Part shown: positions 24,150-35,804 of the stretch, piece after piece
Layout of the letters: the number at the start of each line of letters is the position of its first letter
Numbering within the stretch: the first letter of the stretch is position 1
Source: Agriotes lineatus
Lineage: Eukaryota > Arthropoda > Insecta > Coleoptera > Elateridae
DNA length: 64,000 bases
Direction: 5' to 3'
Assembly (NCBI GenBank): GCA_940337035.1
Contig: OW679197.1
Coordinates: forward strand, 62,951,903 to 63,015,902
Notes under the pieces: model-generated
The model's database searches: none
The model's input: only the letters and a program-made list of their open reading frames with translations
Told to the model about the DNA's origin: nothing
Position numbers and translations under genes: made by a program

Positions 24150-24860
24150 AAATCTGGTGTGATACACTCACACAACTTCCTTTTACAGTGATCTTATAAT
24201 TAGTCAAAAATTTAATTTTTAATTTTTAAGCATTTGTCAAAAATTTTCAAAAATTACGAATTCTACAAAAACGGTACAAAATAGAGCGTTAGTTGAAGAG
24301 ACAAATTTTCTCTAAAATCTTAAGCAGAATTCAAAAATGTAATAATATACCGGGTGTTCCATTTAAAATAGGAGTTAATAAAAAAAATAGAAAAAAAAAC
24401 AAAAGAAACCCACTTTAGAAGTTTTTAACTGAAAAATCACCTATCTCACGTCAATGCACATTAAAAATGTAATAAAAATGTAAAGTTTGAAAAAAATCGT
24501 TAGAGCCGTTTTTGAAAAAATCGAAAAAAACTGAAAAATCACAAGAGTAAACACCTACTTCCGGTTATGCGATTTTCTTCAAAAGCTTGCTGTCTCATCT
24601 ACATAGTACACAAAACTTATATATGAAGTTTCAACGCCATACCTCTTTTCGTTTTTGAGATATTCTGTTCACAGACACACAGACAGACACACAGACAGAC
24701 ACACAGACAGACACACAGACAGACAGACAGACACACAGACCAATGAAAAAAAATATGTTTTTTGGGATCAGGGGACTCTAAAACGTGAAGATCTGTTGAA
24801 AACTCAATTTCGAATTTTTGGGGTGAATCCAATACTTCCTTTATCGTAAAAGGAAGTAAA
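24150..24860 (-). mobile_element. Non-autonomous repeat with internal microsatellite, copy 2
   Basis: Inverted copy of the element at 16830-17410 with all main blocks conserved. Inner ends ACTTCCTTTTAC (24176-24187) and GTAAAAGGAAGT (24846-24857) are perfect 12-bp inverted repeats, but homology with copy 1 extends beyond the left one into AATCTGGTGTGATACACTCA, so they may not be the true termini. It holds an expanded CAGA microsatellite where copy 1 has only TCTGTCTGTGTGTCTGTCTG. Confidence 0.7.
24673..24740. repeat. (ACAGACAC/ACAG)n microsatellite
   Basis: Tandem ACAC/AGAC units continue without interruption for about 65 bp inside the transposable repeat. Apparent reading frames across it (THTDR repeats) are artefacts. 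Confidence 0.9.
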
Positions 24861-25655
24861 AAGAAGTCGAAAACTTCTGTAAGATCCCACAAACGAATGC
24901 ACATCGATATAAATTATTTGTAGAGTGGCTATTGCGTCTGATATAATAGTAATGATTCAGTGCGTTCAAAGCCGAATATCTAGGAGGTCATTTACCTGGT
25001 GTATTATTTGTGTAATGGCACTTTTAGATTTATTTTTTGATAACTGTTAAAGTATGAATAACAATTTAGTAATGTTAGTTCATCAATTTTTATTGGCATT
25101 GGTTATTAGCATCGCCATAATAATGAAAGGTATTTAACACTTGTACTAATTACGTCGTTCACAGATTTTGTTTTATTGTGGTTCTAAATTTGATATTGTT
25201 ATTAATTTCTAATCTGCTTTAAATATTCTAAGATACGTTTAGCGTTTGTGCTATTTATAGTATAAGTACAGTGATACTAATTATTATGAAACAGAAATGG
25301 ACGACATTAAATAATTCCACGATTTCATAATAAAACACGTTTGTAATGAGTAGGCCATGATTTGCAATAACTTCGAAGTGATTTTTAAAATGCTCTTTAT
25401 AGTAAAAAGTCCGTCCAAACAAAATCAACGCACTGTAATCCAATTTTTAACTGCTGGGTGTTTATAGAGGAGCTTCGTATTCGAAAACGGAATGGCGATA
25501 GAAATTTTTGTAAGGTTGGGAATGCACGAACGACATGGCACTGAATAAGAACATGTTGTGAAAACTGCAAGTACTGTTAAGTGTGTGGAAAACATTTTGC
25601 TTGAAGAAATGCATGTTTAAGTAAGAAATATTGCAGAAGAAAACGTTTTTAATGT
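24861..25655. other. Intergenic, nothing recognised
   Basis: AT-rich, no coding or structural signal supported. Confidence 0.45.
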
Positions 25656-25990
25656 ATGTAGGTAATAAAGAAAAATAACTTGCTAGATCGAATAACGGTT
25701 GAAAAGGGTTCAGAGTTATGTGCAAAATCGGTAAATAATATTGAAATAGTAAAAGAAAACACTTCGTAATGAGTATTGCATTAATTCTAAAAAAAACCTA
25801 TTACAGTCTGTGAGATTCGAACCTTTGCTCCCAGGAGAATCCGATTGCTATTCAGACACTTTCGTGGACATTTTACCAGTGTGACTAAGAACGCAAACTG
25901 ACGTACTTGCCCATCGTTGTATTATGAAGAGCAGTGACGATAGGACCGGTTGCTGACGATGAAAATGTGACACATGCAGGCACAACACAC
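25656..25990 (-). mobile_element. tRNA-like SINE family B, copy 1
   Basis: The minus strand carries GGTTCGAATCTC, a tRNA B-box, after CTGGGAGCAAA (25815-25840), and a region near TGTCTGAATAGCAATCGG upstream. A diverged homologue lies at 32215-32545 with the blocks GCTAGATCGAAYARCGGTTG, GCTCCCA, CCGATTGCT and TATCGTTGYAGTATGAAG in the same order. The A-box is degenerate. No terminal duplication could be identified. Confidence 0.5.
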
Positions 25991-26149
25991 GTTTATTTAT
26001 AAGGATTCTACATTTCAAGTCAAACGCAGCAGACTTGAGAATTTTTCAAAAAAGGGGTCTACAACTTAGTGGAGCATGGGATTTGTTTTGTAATTGCAGG
26101 GGATTAATTTTTTTTTTGTTATGGCCAAGGTCTAGGCATATCGAGTACT

Positions 26150-26427
26150 AGGTACCTTAGACACTAACGGCCATGGTCATATGGTCAAAGTCCTACTTAG
26201 AATTTTGCCTAGACTAAGGAGTTCCAACCCTAGCAAGGGATCTTCTACATGCTGCACATCGTAGTACCATGGGACCCACGGCTTTAGATCACTGCCGAAG
26301 GATGGCTTTCTGTAGAGGTTTCCATCCGCATTTTTATTTTTAAAAACCTTGTCGGGATGGGGGATCGAACACACGACTTTCAGATCAGTAGTCAGAATGC
26401 TTAACCACTGAGCTACGAAGTCCGACA
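26150..26427 (-). mobile_element. tRNA-derived SINE family A
   Basis: From 26425 on the minus strand: GTAGCTCAGTGGTTAAGCA (pol III A-box region, as in tRNA D-arm) and GTCGTGTGTTCGATCCCCC (B-box). The tRNA-unrelated body runs to about 26150. An open frame across it (VAQWLSILTTDLKVVCSIP) is the typical spurious translation of a SINE. It is not a functional tRNA gene because the acceptor stem and 3' half do not fold. Confidence 0.75.
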
Positions 26428-26769
26428 AAAAATGGTCTTACTATAAATTTTATAAGCCTTAAAACGCGTTTCAGTTGAACCACCCTCGTAAAAGCCGTGG
26501 GCTATGTCAATTTACTTTTCGAGTGCGGCTCGTATTTTTAGTATTAATGAGCCCATCTTATGTACTTTCAAAAATGTCCTCTTGTGTTGTATTATTTCAA
26601 TTTTTTAAAGCAAATTCTAAACAGACGAAAAATTATACTTTCCAACGTCTGTTCCAGCCGCCAAATGCACGATTACGGTATATTTGCTTATTTGCTAAAC
26701 AACGAGTAATGTACTCGTTGCTCAGACAATAAATAATAGTACGAGAATAACTTGTTGGCCTAGACCGAA
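26428..26769. other. Intergenic, nothing recognised
   Basis: Short spacer between the SINE and the hAT element. No conserved frame. Confidence 0.45.
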
Positions 26770-26777
26770 GAAATTTT

Positions 26778-27742
26778 TAGGGATGCACCGATACCGATAC
26801 TCGGTATCGGCATATCGGCTATATCGGCCGAATTAGAGATATATCGGTATCGGTCATATCGGCCTTCCTTTTTGCCGATATATCGGCAAAAGTGAATTTC
26901 CTTTCAATATTTAATATTTTAATATTTATTATAAGAAATGAACAATAAAATGTAAATAATCATTGTGGAGTATAAAATATAACTACTATCTAATATTGAA
27001 AATTCATTTTTTGTAAATTATTATGTAAAAACATTAGGCTCTCCATCCAGTGTGTTGCACCATGCAGCGAAATATCTTCCAGCTTCTGGAATGCACTGCA
27101 TCAGCAAAAAAGAAAAAGGTAAAGGTTCAGGGTCATTTAAATTCCCCCAGCTGGGGACTCCTTGCGTCCTTCTTCAGCCAATAACGGGAATATTTCAGAA
27201 TGGGTGGAGAATGCAAGAGAGGTCAGGAAAGGTGGAGAAGTACTGCCCCGACATTTGCTTCAGAGAAGGTACCCTGTTGACTCAGGAAAACCACCTAAAA
27301 AACTGAATCAAAGAAGGCGGCCAAGGGAATCGAACCCACGACCTCTCGAATACTAAGCAGACGTGGTAACCACTAGTCCACAGAGCTCGGTCCATCAGCA
27401 AAAACATTCGATCAGGCGATGCCATTTCAAGGGGTTGCATCATCAGAAATTGTTAACAATACTAATTAATAGGTCAAGAAAAAAATGACTGTGTTAAATT
27501 GCGTTATTAAAACGAAATGACAAGACACCTCCATAAGTAAACCTAAGCTCGAGTTCGTATTTAGGGGATTACCCCACCCGAATCAAGCAAGCAGCGGCGC
27601 ACACGTGCTTGCATGTAGTCAAAAAGTAGTGGAGAGAGCAATGAGAATATATCGGCCGATATATCGGCGTATCGGCCTCGATTATATCGGTATCGGCCGA
27701 TATATCGGTATCGGCCAAAAAACTCGTATCGGTGCATCCCTA
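26778..27742. mobile_element. Non-autonomous hAT element with TATCGGCCGA repeats
   Basis: Ends TAGGGATGCACCGATACCGA (26778) and its near complement ATCGGTGCATCCCTA (to 27742) are flanked by a perfect 8-bp target duplication GAAATTTT (26770-26777 and 27743-27750). Both subterminal regions are arrays of TATCGG/CCGATA words, likely transposase-binding sites. No transposase is encoded. A SINE has inserted in the middle. The TAGGGATGCACCGATA terminus is typical for a widespread hAT family. Confidence 0.9.
27111..27392 (-). mobile_element. tRNA-derived SINE nested in hAT element
   Basis: Flanked by a perfect 12-bp target duplication CATCAGCAAAAA (27099-27110 and 27393-27404). Read on the minus strand from 27392 it starts CCGAGCTCTGTGGACTAGTG GTTACCACG (A-box) and continues with GTCGTGGGTTCGATTCCC (B-box). 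The body ends in an A-rich tail near 27111. It entered after the hAT element was in place. Confidence 0.9.
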
Positions 27743-27750
27743 GAAATTTT

Positions 27751-30700
27751 TCCGGCCTAGGCCGGAAAAGGCGTAACGTAAGTTATTAAATTTTTGTGTT
27801 TATCCCAATATTAGAGATTGATGACGAGCAGACGAGGTGTAAGCTGATTCAGCAATTTCTACAGTTGGTCGGGAAGATATCACTTGTCTACTAGGCTATA
27901 CTATTTCAATATCCTTAAGAAACCTGTTATTTCAATGCAATTAGACAATTGTGCCCCATTACGGTGATTTGGTGGATCGGAAATCCTATTATCCACATGT
28001 CTAATTATAAGGTGTTCCCGAACACCTGTTAATACGCCAGTGATTCAGGCAGATATGTGGTCATCCTAGAACCAGTTCTCTTGTTTAGCGTCCAAAACAA
28101 GACAGCAGGAACAAAAACGCTTCACATTCCTTTCCAGCCCCTGCTAGCGCACCTTCATCCGTATCCGCCGAAATCGTCCGAAAGATTACAGAAGGACCCG
28201 TTTGAAGTGATGAATAATGACTTAACGATAGTTAATTTCTTGCGCGAGATAATGGCGCTTCAGAAAGGTCACTCTTCTATTTGGCTTCAAATCGGCCGCC
28301 GTCCGTCTCGACGAAAATTAAAAAGCTGACCTTTGCCTTAGAGCCAAAACCAAAGGTACCTTTTAGGAGTGACTTTGAATTGATGGCAAGGAGCGTGGAA
28401 TCCTCTATTGTTCCTGATTGTTTTTCGTGACCCCTCGTCACCCTTTTCCTCTCAGAACGAGTGTGAGAGCCCCCTTCTCACCAACTCGCCATCAAATCTC
28501 ATATGTATTTTGCTATATGCGGCCACGGTTGTTCGTGCGTTTTACAACAGCTACAACGGCTTTAAATTTGTTTACACATTGTTGGCTGCAGACTCAACAT
28601 TGTTCGGCACCGCGTGCTGGAGGAGGTGTTCTTGCTTATAAAATAGAATACGTAGTTCACCTTGCAACTCCTTTTCGCGATCAGTGTGGAAAGGCTTTCG
28701 TAGAATTCTTCGCCCACGTAATTGCCCGTATTAATTAGTGGGGGTGTTTTGCCGTATTGTCCTTCTGTTAACATGCTAGGCTGGGTAAATTTGTAATCGC
28801 GAGCATGAAGTTACGACCAGGAATGTGTAGCGTTGGTACAACAATAACCTTTGTGTACTTACCTACGAGATTTTCTCACGGAACTGCACTAACGATCGGT
28901 GCAAAGGATTTCTTCCGCGTAAAAGCTGCAAAATACGAGTGGTAGGTATCATTTATGAGTCTTGAGAATCGTAGTTGTCGTTATCTATCTATTATTAAAG
29001 AAGTTGATCTAAAATTATTGGTATTAAAATCGTGAAATTGTGTTCGTTGTGAAAAGCAAATGCACAGTATTATTTTAATCTTGTACAGGTACGAGGAAAT
29101 TGATTTTGTGTGGGGTTGTTTTTATTATACAATGTAGTAAGCTAATAATAATCATTGAAAGTAGGAAGTTACCTCCTGAATAAGACCAGTTGTCTTCCTA
29201 CATCTAACATTAAAGCAAATATAATTAGTATTGTAATATGACATATATGCATAAGGAAGGAATCTAGTTATCTATATCACAAATCGCGTGCTAGATTTCC
29301 AAAAAAATAGATATACAGTATAATTCATTCACAATATTATCTTCTCCCAGTAGGCTGTTACATGTTTTTATTCAGTTATATGCATGAATTGTGATAGAAG
29401 TCAAACTGTGACATAAAAAAGCTATATGACATTTTTGCGACTCCGTTATTGTTTTGTTGCAATTTTAATGTCAAAATGCCGAAGATACGGAATTAGTCAA
29501 CCATTTAACTGGCAATAGTGCTAAAATCATAACCACAAATTGAAAACAACCCAATATTGTCACGTCTAGGTATTTCGCAAATTCACATGCATACCAACAA
29601 AAATGTCACCCTAACATAAACTGACCAGAATTTAAATACGGGAAAGCGGGGCATTCACATATTTACAAGATTGAGGAGCGGGGGTATACCGTAGGGACTC
29701 TGGGGGCTTATATTTTTTTCAGGAATTATGTCATCAAGATCCGATTGTTTGCATGTTTTATGAAAAATTTTGGAAATGGGGCCCATGTGCGCCACATCCA
29801 ACTCCCTTACCATAGCTACTCCGATTGTTTTTTACATTTTTTTTTAAGTTTAGACATCGAAATAAAATACAAGTGTCACACTATTTTAATACAGTCTGTG
29901 ATAAAACTAAAACCAAATTAACAAAATTAAAACTTCTAAATAAGTATCACATAATATATATGAATGAGTGTAACGAAAATCAGAAGATATAGCTACTATG
30001 TATGTTCTTTATGGAAGCAACGCAGTGTGCTACTCTAAAACGAAACGCGACCACGGCCCTGGCTAATTCAAATCCTCGGCAGATTATTGGCGTGAAGGAC
30101 TAGGCGGCGGTTCTTAAGGTTGAAAATGCATAAAGTAACTTGGAAAAAACAAGCGGGCGCCAGTCGTTAATCACGACATAAAACTACAGATCTAGCTAAC
30201 AGTCGAATCCAAAACGCACCTACCTCCGTAGCTTCTTGTTTAACGCTCCTAAACTAAAAAAAAACGACCAGGTATCGTAGGGTTGAATAAACAGTAATCT
30301 CAGTAACAAGATAAACATGTCAAATAAAATGTGCCTGGCGTGCTAAACGCACAGGTAAAACTAGGATTGTAGCTGACGACGCCAAGCAAATAATACAAAA
30401 AGGTTGTGTTGTGTCAACCAAAAACTATGTAACAACTGGGTCGCAATGCAAACGCCCAGAAAGATGCATTAAACAAGCTGAAAAACTATGGTTAAAGTTT
30501 GCAAGCTAAATTTAAAAAAAAAAAATTAATTAAAACTGGCTGTTACAAGTTTTTGCACACGCGATAGCCGATATCACAGCGAAATTATTTGACAGGTAGC
30601 CATAGGCTGCGCAAAAACCTTATCTAAAAACATAATAGCGCGTTTGTATCGAAGACCTTCAATGTCATGCTACGCAAATCGCAGGCTGATGCGCTTACCT

Positions 30701-32214
30701 GTACAAATTAAAAAAAATCCGCTGGCATGTGAGTAGAAAAAACAAGCATGTGCGAGTACTTAAACTAATACAAGGCATAAAAAGAGATTTGAGCCAACAC
30801 AGTTCGGCTTAAGCGGGGCGTTCACGGCCGCTTCGGAGAATTGAGGAATCCGTTGTAACTGGATTGGATACAAAGCTCCTGCCCCAAACTGAAATGTCTT
30901 CGGCATTCAAGCGGAAAAATAACCTCGTCACTGAGGTGGACAGGTCCAGATGGCTTGTAACCACGTCTAGGGCAGCCCTGCGGGTCTCCTGGAAGAAATT
31001 CAACGCTTACTGTATAGCAGACCGTGCGCGGGCTGAATGCCGTATAAATTCGCACTAAAATGCTTCAGATATCGCATGCGGTAAAAGACAGATAATTCGC
31101 CACGCTCAGAAGCTAGGCGAATCTTCCAAGCATGGTAGAATTTGGAGTTGGCACATGGGTTACAAATCCCGAAAATGGACCAGTGACGGTACTTTCTTCG
31201 CCCAAGGCGAGACGGAAAAAAACTATGATTTCAAATTCGACTCTGGCTCGTTTAAAACGTAACGTGAAGTTAGTTCTACTCCCACCAAAATCACGTAGAG
31301 CTAAGAAAATTGATTCGAAAAAAGGAGCAGGCATAGAATCTAAATAGAGCCACGTCATTCTAGATCTAGAGTCTAGACGAGAAATTTTGTTGGCCACCTG
31401 ATACTATCTAACTAATCAGGTAAAAACCTGAAATATTATTTTGACAATTTTAGGTATTACTGCGAGCTAGGGTTCAGGTTTGCATAGATTTTCTAATATT
31501 CTTCCAACAATAGATGATATTAATTTATTTTAAAGTAATGATACTTTGTTAATTATAAAAACAAGTTATTTTGAAAAATACGGAAATACATTGAAATTCT
31601 CAGAAAAAAAAGAGAAAGGTAGATATTTTAGGTATTTACAAACGTATACTGGGTGGTATCTTGTGTGTTAAATTACTTATTTGCTACCCTAATTACTTTA
31701 GAGCTAAAGTGGAAGTCATTTAAAAAAATACTGCGTCCATACGGAATCGTTTAAAATGTGTACTACAGTTGATCCGGCGAAACTTTGTAGCCATAGCCGG
31801 GATAGGAAACGCTCATTGGTTTAGAGTTTAGACGGATGGCCGCTGTACACCAGGCAAACTTCTCCTGCGCCCATTTTCGTAATGGTTCTTATTTAACACG
31901 CCGGCTACCAAGCAACCCACAACACTGCTGTTAAGATCTAACTAACCACACTCGCCTCTGTCGCGCTCGTTAGGTCCCGCCCACCACTGCAAAGTCTCAC
32001 CGGATAGACATTAAACCAGAACTTAATAATCATTCATTTAATAATTATAATTTATTATGAATATTGTTTCATAGGTATTTAATACAGTGTGCTAGCTTTT
32101 GAGCCCACCATATAGTCGGCGTTATTCTAATTAAAATACTTTTATCATTTTGAAAAATAATTTGCAAATAAAACAGTTATTAAAGGAAATAACGACTGTA
32201 ATAAGGAGCGCGTA
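27751..32214. other. Intergenic, no recognised gene; unassigned less AT-rich islands
   Basis: No conserved gene is recognised. Two parts are visibly less AT-rich than their surroundings: about 28050-28950 and about 29650-31400. Several mutually overlapping open frames of 60-106 codons exist on both strands (28408-28738, 30809-31058, 31113-31397), which is what composition alone can produce. One frame at about 30325-30510 stays open for about 60 codons but lacks a family signature. At 31740-31990 there is another less AT-rich block, possibly promoter-like. Nature unknown. Confidence 0.35.
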
Positions 32215-32545
32215 CCAAAAGAAAATAATTTTCGCTAGATCGAACAGCGGTTGGAGAATTTTGAAAAATATGTAAAAATAGGCCAAAATATCTTTGTGTT
32301 TCTAGTAAGACTGCAACCGTAAGAAGAAACACCTAGTAATGCGATCGCCACGAGAAAAACATCGCAATTGGTGGGATTCAAACTTGTGCTCCCAAGCAGA
32401 AGCCGATTGCTGCTCAAACGCTTTACACGCTCGGCTCCATTCCCCTGGCTTATCGTTGCAGTATGAAGGACACGGTGAAAACAGGTGGTGAACGAACTGC
32501 GCCCGATTGTTGACAGACTTAGATACGCAGATGCGCGTATATATT
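32215..32545 (-). mobile_element. tRNA-like SINE family B, copy 2
   Basis: Homologous to 25656-25990 in the same orientation. The minus strand has AAGTTTGAATCCC (degenerate B-box) after CTTGGGAGCAC, and an upstream GAGCAGCAATCGGCTTCTG. Diverged but co-linear with copy 1 over about 330 bp. Confidence 0.5.
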
Positions 32546-34110
32546 GTTATGATATTGGTACAGGGGTCCAAAAATCAGATTAATAAGATTAAAAGGATAC
32601 AGTAATTAAAAATCATAAAGATGAATTTAGATGTGAAATGGATATTAAAATTATTAAGATGCATTTAGAGACGAAGGAAAATAGAATTTATAATTTAATT
32701 AAATGAAGCTAATTGAGAAACAGTAGGATTCTAACTTAATTTAATATCTGAAATGAAATTGGAAATGAATGAGAAATACTTTTTCGAAATATACTATTGA
32801 ACATGGTAGGTATTAATCAAATAATAAAGCTTTAATAGTATGTTGGACTGAAAAAGTAAGCTAGATCGCTAAGGAAATGGTATTTATTGATAATAGAAAA
32901 TTTTTGAAACGAAAATCATGTAATAGAATTTTGTAATTTGAAATTAAGGAATAAACCCTTTTTAAAAGTTTTAAAAACATGTTTGGTGTAAAAAAGGGCT
33001 AAAATTTGAAATAAAATTGGTGTGGTGTAAAAAAAAGTAAAATGTTAAAAGGATAGATGTGCAGACTATATGGATGAAGAAGATAAAGAATGTGGTGAGA
33101 ATACCAAATTAATACAGTTATCATCTACAAAAGCAAATAATAGGAAAGAAATGCTGAATTGAGTTTATTGTAAGATTACATTCGCATCGATTGAATTAAC
33201 AAGGAAGGATTTACAAGGGACGAAGATTACATAGAAATCATTAGCAGAGTGAGCATATTTATGGGGCTTTTCAAGTGATATCTGGTGGCTTGTCTCTGGT
33301 CAAGATTCTTGGTGCTAAATTGCTGTAGCTGTAGCTGTAGAAGCTGATTCCTGTGGCAAACTAGGTTCCTGTGTTGATTTGGATCCGGATTCTGGACGTC
33401 TTGGCAGTTGGTTGTTGGAGGACTTCGCCGTGGGTTTGAGTGGAGCAGTTGTGTGGCGTGGTCAGTTGCAGAGTTGGACGAATTGGTTTTAACAGAGGAG
33501 AGTGTTAAATTCAATAAAAGGTAACCGAATCCATTTATTAACAATAAGAACTGAAAGAAAATATAGATTAAAGTGAATTAATTTTAATTAAGAAAGTACT
33601 TACTATTTGACATTGTCGTATGACAAATGTAACTATGAAGTATTTGTAATTGAATTTTCAAAACTAGTTTGAAGTATTTGACAGAAGTTTTTGAGTTGTC
33701 ATAATTAAAATATGAACATCAAATTTCAGAATATAAGCAATCTAGATAAAAAGAATCTGATCTGATCTTCAGTATAGTATATCTACTGGGGCTAGCAGAA
33801 AATAATTTTGATTATAAAAAGATAATAAAATAGGGCAGTTGGATTGCTTAAAATTTAATTATAAGCTTAACATAATATAAGGCGCCGCAACGTGGCACCT
33901 TTACAGTATATAAGGATGACTTAGAGAGCTAAAAATAGTTAGTTATCGGTTATTGTTTTTTAAGTTGAACTTTTCTCGAAAATCCAATCTTACTACCGGC
34001 ACCGTCCGAAAAAAAAACAGACAACAGGTCCCGGCCCGTCAAAGCTAGATACAGATGTTTTAATGTACGTTTTTAATCCATTTTTGCGTCGAATAGTTTA
34101 AACCCTTTTT
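32546..34110. other. AT-rich intergenic, possible LTR remnant
   Basis: No gene supported. On the minus strand around 33910 TGTAAAGGTGCCACGTTGCG GCGCC resembles an LTR start, and AATAAACTCAATTCAGC at about 33150-33170 could be a polyadenylation region of the same LTR. No matching end, target duplication or second LTR was found. A 105-codon frame at 33227-33544 (minus) is rich in N, Q and T and looks composition-driven. Confidence 0.3.
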
Positions 34111-34233
34111 ACTTTCTCGCATACGGTAGTATAGAGAAAGTATTGTAATCGTCAAAAAAATTGACTTCGAGATTTTGACGAATCTTGACATTTTAGACAT
34201 AGAGTCCGAAAAAACCATTTTTCGAATTATGTC

Positions 34234-34265
<32 letters not shown>

Positions 34266-34583
34266 AACACGATAACTTAAAAACGAAATAAGCTAGACCC
34301 TTGAAATTATGTACATAGTCATTATTCAAAATTTGTAGATTCCTATCAAATTTTGAGCGAAGTGGCACTTTACCTAAACAGGTAGCGGTGCCTATTCAAG
34401 TAAAGTACCAGTTTGCTTCGAGATATTTGAACAAAATTTTGTACATACATTTCTTATGTAGAAAAACTACCAGATATTACATTTCAGCATGATCGGTTAA
34501 CCGGAAGTGGCATTTTACCTAAACAGGTAGCGGTATCCATTCAAGTAAAGTACCAGTTTGCTTCAAGGTATTTGCGAGAAAGT
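34111..34583. mobile_element. MITE with ACTTTCTCGCA ends, 473 bp
   Basis: ACTTTCTCGCA at 34111 and its complement TGCGAGAAAGT to 34583 form the ends. It has a (TG)n run at 34230-34263. Near the right side is a 70-bp direct duplication (34359-34428 and 34504-34573), both beginning GAAGTGGCAYTTTACCTAAA and ending TACCAGTTTGCTTC. The target duplication is not evident. Superfamily not assigned. Confidence 0.65.
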
Positions 34584-35722
34584 CTAGGGGAGCACACTCC
34601 CGATTTTATTTGAAATATGAATGCAATTCACTTCAGTATAGATGACCTTTTATCCAATAGCAACAAATGAGCAATTCCAAAGTATTACATGTTCAAAGAG
34701 AGTTTAGACGTGAACTTGGTATCAGAAAAGCGCCTAAGTACGATGAAATTATGCGATGGTAACAGTCGTTTAAGGAAAACGACAGCATTCGATCATCGGA
34801 ACGATTCCTTACGTCTGGTAACATCCCATAATTTCATTATGTTTAGCTTCATTCACCGTTCGGTGTCGAGGACTATTCATTCATACAGCGCTGTAGTAAC
34901 GAATAACTACGTAATATTACCCCTTACGACTATAAACGTGGAATGGTAGAAAATGTAGTGTTTATGCTACATTGATAATTAGATCTTATATTATATTATA
35001 GTTATTATATGTCCACCAAGGGAGCAATTCTTTATTCAAACGTGCAATGGCAGACGAAGTATTAGTCATTTCGAATATGGCCACCTTTGATGTTTTTCTT
35101 GTTTTATCAGTTACACATGACATTTTCTAGTTATACAGGATTGGTACACTAAAACCATACGTTAAGGATAATTGTGGCTGTATAAATTAACCACCGAACG
35201 AATAAATTAAACAGGAAACGAAACCTACACAGAACCATATGACCATATGCATCAACCTACCTGTCAGCTGGAGCGGCTTAAAATATTACCAAAGCCATGC
35301 TTCTGTGAGGGGAAATCCTGCAGCACACAATTTAACCTTGCCATAATTAACCCTACATTCTGATACTCGATACAAACCGGAAAAGCCTGCACCCCCTCAA
35401 TTGACACCCGCTAATGCAGACTTATCGGACATTGAAATCACCGGTTCCAGGGTTGCATAACCGCTGCGTTAAATTCGTTTCCTAGCGACTTCCTTCACAT
35501 GTGTGGCAACTACAAGAGGCACTCTGCTGAATGTGATACGTTGGGTTATCACAATTTTTTAAGTGCACTAGAGATCCCGGAAATTCGATGCCGCAGCGAA
35601 AAGTGAAGTGCAGTAATAGTCTAGCGTACGCATTTTAGGGTTGTTGCGGGTTTTTGGGTGGTCTTAGGCTGTAATTATAAGCTTGGTATGAACGTATGTA
35701 ATAGTAGTTGCTTCTGTTGCAG
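34584..35722. other. Upstream region of the ihog-like gene
   Basis: No coding sequence. A functional AG acceptor ending at 35722 implies that a 5' non-coding exon lies upstream, perhaps here or in one of the less AT-rich blocks further 5', but no promoter or donor site could be chosen with confidence. Confidence 0.35.
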
Positions 35723-35734
35723 GGATGCGGCAAC

Positions 35735-35804
35735 ATGGAGGGTTCTATTCTCGGGTTCTTCACCACTTGTTTGGTGCTGATGGAATTTAGGCTACTCTAC
35801 GCAG
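35735..35804 (+). CDS. ihog: ihog-like exon 1 (signal peptide)
   Basis: The ATG at 35735 opens a hydrophobic leader (ILGFFTTCLVLMEFRLLYA), a good signal peptide. The exon is preceded by a TTCTGTTGCAG acceptor ending at 35722, so 12 bp of 5' UTR belong to this exon and an upstream non-coding exon exists. The donor is GCAG|GTGAGT, leaving phase 1. An alternative upstream ATG at 35708 lies in the intron and is not used if the acceptor is real. Confidence 0.8.

Noticed and set aside
24617..24904. Open frames with THTDR / CVCL repeats
   Set aside because: They are translations of a microsatellite inside a transposable repeat.
26177..26428. 83-codon minus-strand frame (VAQWLSILTTDLKV)
   Set aside because: Standard spurious translation of a tRNA-derived SINE.
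27330..27390. Possible tRNA gene
   Set aside because: A- and B-boxes are present but no cloverleaf with acceptor stem forms; an A-rich tail and 12-bp target duplication show a SINE.
28408..28774. Overlapping 70-106 codon frames on both strands
   Set aside because: No start context, homology or codon pattern favours one; composition of a less AT-rich block explains them.
33227..33544. 105-codon N/Q-rich minus frame
   Set aside because: Low-complexity composition, no family signature, no neighbouring exons.
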